Positions 56,964-64,000 of a stretch of 64,000 bases of DNA are shown here, one piece after another (the stretch's first letter is position 1; each line of letters opens with the position of its first letter). A model generated the notes under the pieces. That model was not told the DNA's origin and ran no database searches. It saw nothing but the letters and a program-made list of their open reading frames with translations. Source of the stretch: Epichloe hybrida (lineage: Eukaryota > Ascomycota > Sordariomycetes > Hypocreales > Clavicipitaceae); assembly GCA_019022495.1 (NCBI GenBank), contig JAFEKR010000005.1, positions 3,410,001-3,474,000 of the forward strand, in the 5' to 3' direction. Made by a program: the position numbers and the translations under genes.

Positions 56964-58479
56964 GTAAAACTACTATTATAAGATTTAAAATATAGTATTA
57001 TAGCCTAGGTACCTTACTACTAGTAAATTATAGTATTACTATATTAGGGTTATTATAAGAGGCTCTTACACTAGAACCTAAGTATAGCCCTTAAACTAAA
57101 GCACCTTATAAGCGCTTATAAAATAATTTACTACTTACTTCTTTATAAGTACCTTAATAAAAAACCTTTAGGCCCTTTCCTAGATAGCCTTTAATTAAAT
57201 ATTATATATAAGGTTAAAGATAATAGCCTAATCTTATAAGGTCTAAAGGTATTTAGTAGTAAAGAGAACCTTACTAGCTAGTAGTAATACTATACTACTA
57301 TTATCTTACTATTTATCTAGTATTAGTAAGAGTTATATAATAGTAATAGGTTATAGAATATATTTTATTTTAGAGGTTACCCCTTTCTAGTTCTATTCCC
57401 TTTAGAAAAGAGTATTAGGTTACTATACTTATATACTAGGTTTATACTAGAGGTAAAAATTAAATAATATAAGTATATTTACTTATTAAGCCTATTACTT
57501 TAATATTAACTAAGGAGTTATAAAGTACTCTAGGTTTTTATAGTTTATATAGATTATAAATAAACTAGAAATACCCTATAGCTTAGCTAACTATACCTTA
57601 AGGTATAAGATAATAGCTAATAATTTCTTATTATAAATTATATAGTTTTTTTATAAGGATATAAGGCTAGTAAAGTAATAAGCTACTAGGTATATAATAC
57701 TATCCTAGCCTTACTAGGAAAGGTATTCTCTAATAGCTATTCCTAAATAATTAGCTTTTATTACTATAAGGAAATCTAAGTTTTATTATACTAGTACTAG
57801 GTATATAATAAAGGTATCTTTTAACCTATAAAAGGTATTATTCTCTTTAGGTCCTTATTAAAAAGGGATATTTCTCTTAGTTAATTATATTAGTAATACT
57901 ACTAGTTTTAAAAAGTTACTAATAAAGTTATAGTAAAAGTTAGTAAACCCTAGGAAGCTATAAACCCCCTAAAGTTTTATTAGGGCTACTTATTCCCTAA
58001 TAGCTATAACCTTTACTAGGTCTAGATAAATAAAATAACTTACTATAATAATATATCCTAGGTATTAAACTTCCTTTACTATAAATATAAACTTATTAAG
58101 GTTTAAGTATAACCCTATAGCCCTTAGGTAGCCTAATATTACCTAGACCTTAGCTATATAGTCTTTCCTTAATCCCCCTAAGTAAACTAAGATATTATCT
58201 AAGTATACTATAATAAAATCCCTTAATATATTCCCTAAGGACTTATTAATATAATATTAGAATATTACTAGTGTGCTAGCTAGGCTAAAGAGGTAAACTA
58301 GCTACTTAAATAGCCTAAACCTAGTTTAAAACGCTATAAAGTACAAATTTAAGTATTTATTTAGTCAAAAAACAAATAATTTACCTATCTTAGAATTTTG
58401 TACTAAAACTAGGTAAAACTATATTAGGTTTAAGTAAAGGAGTAGTAACAGATTACGCTCTTTATATATTAATAGGAGT

Positions 58480-58815
58480 TTGTTTCTATTTATCTATATT
58501 TAGTTTCGCCAAGTTTACCTAAACCCGGTGATGATAGACCTGCAGCTTTTTCAATTGAGCCTTCTGCACCTACTTCAGTATATTTTACATTAGTATTTTC
58601 ATCATTAATTTTATATTCAAAAGTATCACTTTTAATTAGAGAAAAAATATATAAAGTTTCCATATTCAGAGAAATTTATCACTTTTTATATATCTGCTTT
58701 TAAACTTACACCAAATTAATTATAGTTATTCATTCTATCTATTTTTCTATTTGTTTCAAATATTAATTTAAAAGCTTCGAACAAATTAGTATGCATTCTT
58801 TGTTTTAATTAAAAA
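58480..58815 (-). other. Unmutated organelle-like island inside the gypsy RT region
   Basis: About 330 bp with composition unlike its neighbours: AT-rich but full of CpA, CpG and GC pairs that RIP would have removed. It interrupts the reverse transcriptase between NYxTLNKI and the catalytic part. A minus-strand frame at 58490-58663 (57 codons) reads METLYIFSLIKSDTFEYK, continues to VGAEGSIEKAAGLSSPGLGK and ends in TAA. Codons are TTA-, AAA- and GGT-rich, as in fungal mitochondria. A nuclear insert of mitochondrial or mitochondrial-plasmid DNA is the best guess; I cannot identify the gene. Confidence 0.5.
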
Positions 58816-59432
58816 CTCCTAGCCCTTAGTAATTTATAGCTTATAAAATACTATATAAATATTTACCTTTATAAACTAGTATACCTAAGATAAGGAATAA
58901 AGTATTTCCTTAATTAGTAAGAGAGAATAATAATTCAATACTATTATCTTATTAAGAGTGTAGTAGTTTATATAAAAACACTAACCCTTATTAGCCTTTT
59001 TAATAAGAAGAACTAAAGCTATAGCTAATAATAAGCTAGTATAAATTTAACCCTTATTTATTAAGTCTATAATTTAGCGCCTAACTTCTAGAAGCTAGTC
59101 CCTTAGTATATTATATAATAGTCCCTAAGGGAGCGTTAGTTTAAACCTATCCTAGTTCTTATATAAGTATATATAGTAATTAAGAGACCCCTAATAAGGA
59201 GGTAAGCTATTAGCTCTAGCCTTATTAAAAAGGTTTATAAAGTTAGCTAACTCCTTAGGTAATATTAATATATCTAGGCTATTAGGCTTTATCTTAAGCA
59301 CTATAATCTATAGTACTATTATTATCTCCCTAAGGCTTATAGTAATAAATATTATAAAAGTGTCTTTCCTATAGTGTGCTTAGCATGCTTTTATAGTATA
59401 TAAGGACTTAATAATCCCCTATACTAGAGTCT

Positions 59433-60246
59433 ATTGAAATGTAGGGAGCTAGTTGCCAGCTGTCAACAGCTGTACAAGTATAGCTTCTACAGTCAGGGAC
59501 TAATAGAGCCACCACGTTAAATATTTAACGCAACGTAACGGAAGGTTTTGGCAGTTATTAACTAATTAAATTTAATCTAGATGACTTTTACGATATCTTA
59601 TATACTAATAGAATTGATTTTAGTGATGTTATACAGGCAATGCGGCTATTAGATTAAGAGGTCTAGCTATTTAGCTAGGTTAAAAAGATCTTCTTCCTCT
59701 TATATACCCACTAACTATATTAGTGGATCCAGACCGCTAAAGAGGTCTTATAGGCCACTTTTTATTTTCCGTAAAATTCATTTATATGTAAAATTCAAAA
59801 AATCGACTTACTACCATACAAACTAGCAACCCGTATGCACTAAATTTTAGTCCAAAAAATATTCCTACATAAAATAAAAGCCTTGTCTTCTAGCTTTAAT
59901 TTACCATATGTAAGACTTTTGTATAACCTTTAGTTAAGGAGAAAATCGCTATTAAAGATAGCTATAGGGTAACCTGCTTACGTCACCCTAGCTTACTTAA
60001 TTACTAGTAGTGCTACGGTTATAGCTACGCTTATAGCTATAACGCAATTAAATAATCTACAATTAATAATTAATTTGGATTAGTTATTCACACGGTTAGT
60101 CATAGCTATTAATAGCTATGACGTAGCCATTAATGGCTACCTTCGCGACCGTTAATAGCTGCAGTGCAGCTGTTAGGCTTGTAATGCAAGCTAGTAATAG
60201 AAAGGTCCTTTAACTAGAAAGGGCTAAAAATAGGTCTTATTTTTAA
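59433..60246. mobile_element. Less-mutated insertion with palindrome cluster
   Basis: About 810 bp with richer sequence than the flanking RIP-mutated gypsy. It is bounded by TAGAGTCT (59425-59432) and CAGAGTCT (60247-60254), which would be an 8-bp duplication with one C/T change. I see no terminal inverted repeats and no frame. It holds GTGGATCCAGACC and four consecutive palindromes at 60101-60191. The class is unknown. Confidence 0.5.
60101..60191. repeat. Four consecutive palindromes
   Basis: CATAGCTATTAATAGCTATG (60101-60120), GTAGCCATTAATGGCTAC (60123-60140), AGCTGCAGTGCAGCT (60157-60171) and GCTTGTAATGCAAGC (60177-60191) are perfect or stem-loop palindromes in a 91-bp span. A further TTATAGCTATAA lies at 60031. 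Confidence 0.9.
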
Positions 60247-62039
60247 CAGAGTCTTTACCTTATATATAGAGAATTTAGAGATATATAAGCCCTTTACTAC
60301 TCTAATAATTAATTACTATTTTACTATATAAATAACTATATTATAATATTTTAGCTATAGTATCCTAAGTATAATATCTTATATAAGGCCTAGGATAATA
60401 TATAAATACACTAATAACTCCTAGCTATTAATATCTATTCTAGTATATACTATATAAGTAATTAAGGAGGTATTTTCCTATACTCTCTTTTCTATTTTTT
60501 TTATTTTTACTATAGTTTAGATATACTTTCTCTTTAGTAAATATATAAGCTTTAGGCTAAACTATTTTACTACTAACTTACTTATAGTACTATAATAATT
60601 ATAACTATAATTAATCTAGATATTAATATAATAATATATATTAAAGAGTATAGGAATTAAGAATAGTAATTAGTTTATATATTATACTATATCCTACTCT
60701 AACTCTATATAGCTTAAATAGTTATCCTATATTATAGTATATAATTAGCTTCCTTACCCTTATATAAGACTTTACTTAGGGGCTACTTATTTTCTATAGG
60801 GGAAATATTTACTTTCTTATTTATACTTTTCTTATTTACTTTATATAAGTTAATACTAACCTATAGGTAATAAGGTAAGAGAAAGGTATACTTCTAAATA
60901 TAGTAATCCTTAGATTTATATTATAGGTAGTATCCTTCCTAATAGTGTTTAGCTAACTTTACTTCTAATACTTATTTTAGCTTATTATATATTTATAGTA
61001 AGCTTTAGACTTTTCTTTTTCTTAATTAGCTTATTTTATTTTCTTAATTAAGTCCTTACTATATATACCCTAGTTATTAGTATATTACTCTTATAGTTAG
61101 TCTAAGGTATAGGTTTAGCTAGCTATAGTTTATATTAGAACTAATACTTATTCTCTATAGTAAGGGCCTTAATATTAACTATAATCTTATAATACTATAT
61201 AATAGCTATATACTATATACTTTAGCTAATACCCTAGCTTATACTAATTTCTCTTAAATACTTATTAAGCGCTTATTAAAGCTTTACTAGCTTTATATTA
61301 TCCCCTTAATAATTCTCTCTTACTAATAAAAGCTTCTTTATAAAGTAAATAAAAAACATAGAAAATAGCTCCCTTAGGCCTTATTCTATCTAGTTAAGCT
61401 CTATAAAGGCTATTTTCTATTTATATAAATTAGAAAATATAGACCTAAGGTATTCTAGGAATTTAGCTAGGTTAAAATTATAAGTATTACCTTATTTAAA
61501 AAAAGTAATTACCTAGGACTAGACTTTAGAGAATAAGTTTTAGTAAATAAATATTTACTTATTCTTATTAGTTTTAATAAAGTCCTTATTTACCTATAGC
61601 TTATATTCTATTAGGAATCTCTATATAGTAAATAAGGCCTTATTACTATTATATAAGTTACTTATAAGGATAGGTTTTTATTTTACCTTAGGTATAGTTA
61701 AGACTAGGTTAAAGGTAAAAGGTAAAGTAAAGTTAACTACTAGAGTACTAGGTTAGGTTATAATAAGTAATTAGGTTAAAGGTCCTATAGTATTTATAGT
61801 TACTTATTATTAAAGATATATAAGCTTTACTATTTACTTATTAAGTATAAGTTAAAGCGTTTTAAATTAAGCTTATTAAGCTACTAGTAATACTATAGCA
61901 TTAGATAAGGGGGTTATTATCCCCTAGCTAGGTTAGTCTTATAGTTAAAGCATGCTTATTATATTTATTAATATATCTATTAGTATTTTTATTATATCTT
62001 TTAGTAGTTATTATAAAGGACTAAAGGAAGTCTCTTAAT

Positions 62040-62256
62040 TATTATAAACTAGCCCCTAGGTAACTATAATAGGGCATTAATATAGTATTAAAAGACTTAA
62101 GAAAAAAGGAGAAAAGGTAAGAGACTATCCCTAGTAATACCCCTTATACCCCCTAGGCTACTTATATAAGCTTTCTTTCCTTACCCTAACTACTTTTACC
62201 ACTCCCCTCTCTAACTGCTATACGGACAATGCTTAGGCAAAGCCTAAGCCCTTACA
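62040..62256 (-). mobile_element. Gypsy 5' LTR
   Basis: Same 217 bp as the solo LTR, inverted. Its outer end CCCTTACA is followed by AATAT, matching the duplication before 43712. It is mutated to a middle degree: CATTGTCCGTATAGC is intact, but the inner end CCATAACA has become TATAATA. Confidence 0.88.
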
Positions 62257-62448
62257 AATATAAACTATTAGCTAGATTATTATATAGATAATACTCTAAA
62301 GATCTATAAGAAATATATTAGTACTTTATAATAATAAAGCTATAAATAATTAAAAAAGTAAAGAACTTTTATAATCTAAAACTATAGATAATAATAAGGT
62401 ATAGTAAATATTACTTAATTTTAATCTAAGTAAAGATATAAATAATAT

Positions 62449-62631
62449 ATCTTCTTTACGCTAGCTAGCTAACTATGTAGCTATTCCTAGTACTCCATCC
62501 GCTTAGTTAAGAGAGAAAACCCTTTACTAGGAAAAAAAACCCCCTTATATTTATAAACAAGCTAGCGCTAACCCTCTTCTAGGTCTACGCTACATTAGGT
62601 GTAATTAATTATAGGTATTTAGTGCTAGCTT
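62449..62631 (-). repeat. Repeat B, copy 3 (inverted)
   Basis: Inverse of 56777-56963, ending AGTGCTAGCTT where the third hAT-like element starts. It lies outside the gypsy borders. Confidence 0.75.
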
Positions 62632-64000
62632 CAGAGCTTTGTACTACACTACACTACATACTACACTACACTACATACTACACTACACTACATACTACAC
62701 TACACTACATACTACACTACACTACATACTACACTACACTACATACTACACTACACTACATACTACACTACACTACATACTACACTACACTACATACTAC
62801 ACTACACTACATACTACACTACACTACATACTACACTACAAGGAGATTTTTCTACTACATGTAGTATTTGTAGTATTTTGTAGTATTTGTAGTATTTTGT
62901 AGTATTTGTAGTATTTTGTTATATTTAGTAATATAATAGCTTATAATAGCTTATAATAGCTTATAATAGCTTATAATAGCTTATAATAGCTTATAATAGC
63001 TTATATTAGCTTATATTAGCTTATATTAGCTTATATTACTAATATTACTTATAGTTATATTACTTATATAGCTCTTAATATTATTAGTGTTAAAGTTTAC
63101 TTATAAATAAATAACTTATAAATAAATAAAATATAAATACTAGTAAGTATAAGTAAATTACTATAGAAAAAGCTAAACTTTTTAGTTATTTAGTATTTTA
63201 AGGTTATTTAAAATATTAATAAAATAAAATACCTTTCTCTTTTATATTTTTTAATATTATAGTAATAATATAATACTAATTATTATTATTATAATAACTA
63301 TAATTTATTATTTAAAAGTAAGTTATAATATTACTTTTAAAAATAGGTTAAACTAATTATAATTAAGGTTATTAAGGTTACCATAGTAATTATAATATAT
63401 TATTTTAAAGTGAGTCCTAGTATTATTTCTTAAAAAAGGTTTAACTAATTATAATTAGGGTAATTAGGGTTATTATTATAATTATAATAATTATAATATA
63501 TTATTTTAAAGTAAGCCTTAGTATTCTTTCTGAAAATTAGTTAAACTAATTACAATTAAGGTTATTAGGGTTATTAGGGTTCTTATAGTAATTATAATAT
63601 ATAATAAAAGTAGGTCCTATGATTAGTTCTATAGATAGGTTAAACTAATTATAATTAGGTTATTAGGGTTATTATAGTAATTATTATATATTACTTGAAA
63701 GTGGGTCCTAGTTCTTTTTCTAAAAATAGATTTAACTAATAATAATTAAGGTTATTAGAGTTATTAGGGTTATTAAAGTATTTATAATATATTATTTTAA
63801 AGTGGGTCCTAGTATTATTTTTAAAAATAGGTTAAACTAACTATAATTAAGCTTAGGGTTATTAGAGTTATTATAGTAATTATAATATATTACTTAAAAG
63901 TGGGTCCTAGTTCTTTTTCTAAAAATAGATTTAACTAATTATAATCAAGGTTATTAGAGTTATTAGGGTTATTAAAGTAATTATAATATATTATTATAAA
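62632..64000. mobile_element. hAT-like element 3, left end, runs out of the window
   Basis: Begins CAGAGCTTTG, the same end as element 2, then the 17-bp array, GGAGATTTTTCTACTACATG, TGTAGTATTT units, an inverted decamer array and the inverted minisatellite found in element 1. The eight bases before it are GCTAGCTT, so the missing right end should be followed by the same. No transposase frame is seen in the visible part. Confidence 0.75.
62641..62838. repeat. 17-bp tandem array at the left tip of hAT-like element 3
   Basis: About eleven to twelve units of ACTACACTACACTACAT in near-perfect tandem. They create chance frames of Leu-His-Tyr-Thr repeats in all phases, which are not genes. Confidence 0.92.

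Larger units (their letters stand above)
43712..62256 (-). mobile_element. Ty3/gypsy LTR retrotransposon, minus strand, with nested insertions
   Basis: Bounded by AATAT at 43707-43711 and 62257-62261. The 5' LTR is 62040-62256; the 3' LTR is 43712-43724 plus 47158-47361 (217 bp after removing the insertion). Reading down from the 5' LTR: a Gag zinc knuckle remnant (about 60932-60886, Cys/His pattern with Cys changed to Tyr), then reverse transcriptase: PVLLIKKANKG with NYxTLNKI (about 59060-58930), RDFIIVYLDNILVY in place of YLDD (about 58210-58180), GLYLNLNKFIF and SFLGFTNFY (58110-57950), and RNase H YTDYKNLEYF-like (about 57575). Nearly all differences from the family are C-to-T or G-to-A with many stops, so RIP destroyed it. 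The integrase was not located. Confidence 0.85.

Noticed and set aside
62641..62838. CRISPR-like regular array
   Set aside because: The unit is 17 bp with no spacers, and the host is eukaryotic. It is a simple tandem repeat.
62622..62902. Two long plus-strand frames encoding Leu-His-Tyr-Thr repeats
   Set aside because: They come from the 17-bp tandem array, which has no stop in these frames. The array is a transposon tip, not a gene.

Overview
The window comes from a filamentous ascomycete, probably a Sordariomycete and plausibly Hypocreales (my inference). Genes carry short introns with GT...AG ends and CTAAC-like branch sites. The AT-rich part shows the C-to-T and G-to-A decay expected of repeat-induced point mutation (RIP), a genome defence of these fungi. 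No tRNA, rRNA or CRISPR array was found.

Region 1 (1-19.3 kb) is a compact, apparently intact housekeeping block: ribosomal protein eS10, the splicing regulator SDE2, cytochrome c oxidase subunit VIb (COX12) facing a small B12D/MLRQ-type respiratory protein, a cyclophilin-E-type RRM protein, SEC31 (COPII coat), SEC17 (alpha-SNAP), a mitochondrial GatC-like subunit, SNU66/SART1 (tri-snRNP) and a large vacuolar-type membrane protein (TAG1/DUF3712-like). Two more intact genes, ornithine carbamoyltransferase and a KHDC4-like KH-domain protein, lie at 37.3-41.7 kb. Four of these genes (SDE2, the RRM protein, SNU66, KHDC4-like) have splicing-related families.

Region 2 (19.9-36.9 kb) is accessory DNA in which every gene I can read is damaged. 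These are a GNAT acetyltransferase with an in-frame TGA, a TPR-type fragment, a chitinase with half its GH18 barrel missing plus a frameshift, a divergent LysM protein whose last LysM lies behind a TGA, a frameshifted acidic protein, a berberine-bridge-type oxidase with two frameshifts, and a P450 with a large internal deletion. The chitinase and LysM genes form the head-to-head pair known from other fungi. A short dispersed repeat (repeat A) flanks two of the broken genes and the edge of region 3.

Region 3 (42.1-64 kb) is an extremely AT-rich block of nested transposons that can be resolved by target-site duplications (TSDs). A solo LTR (TSD AAAGC) is followed by a Ty3/gypsy element on the minus strand spanning 43712-62256 (TSD AATAT, 217-bp LTRs). 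Its 3' LTR is split by a hAT-like foldback element (TSD TGGACTAG). Its interior also carries a Tad1-like LINE, itself split by a second hAT-like element (TSD AAAACTAT). A third hAT-like element starts at 62632 and leaves the window. The hAT-like elements share internal minisatellite modules but carry different terminal arrays. Three islands (43.43-43.57, 58.48-58.82 and 59.43-60.25 kb) are much less mutated than their surroundings and remain unexplained.
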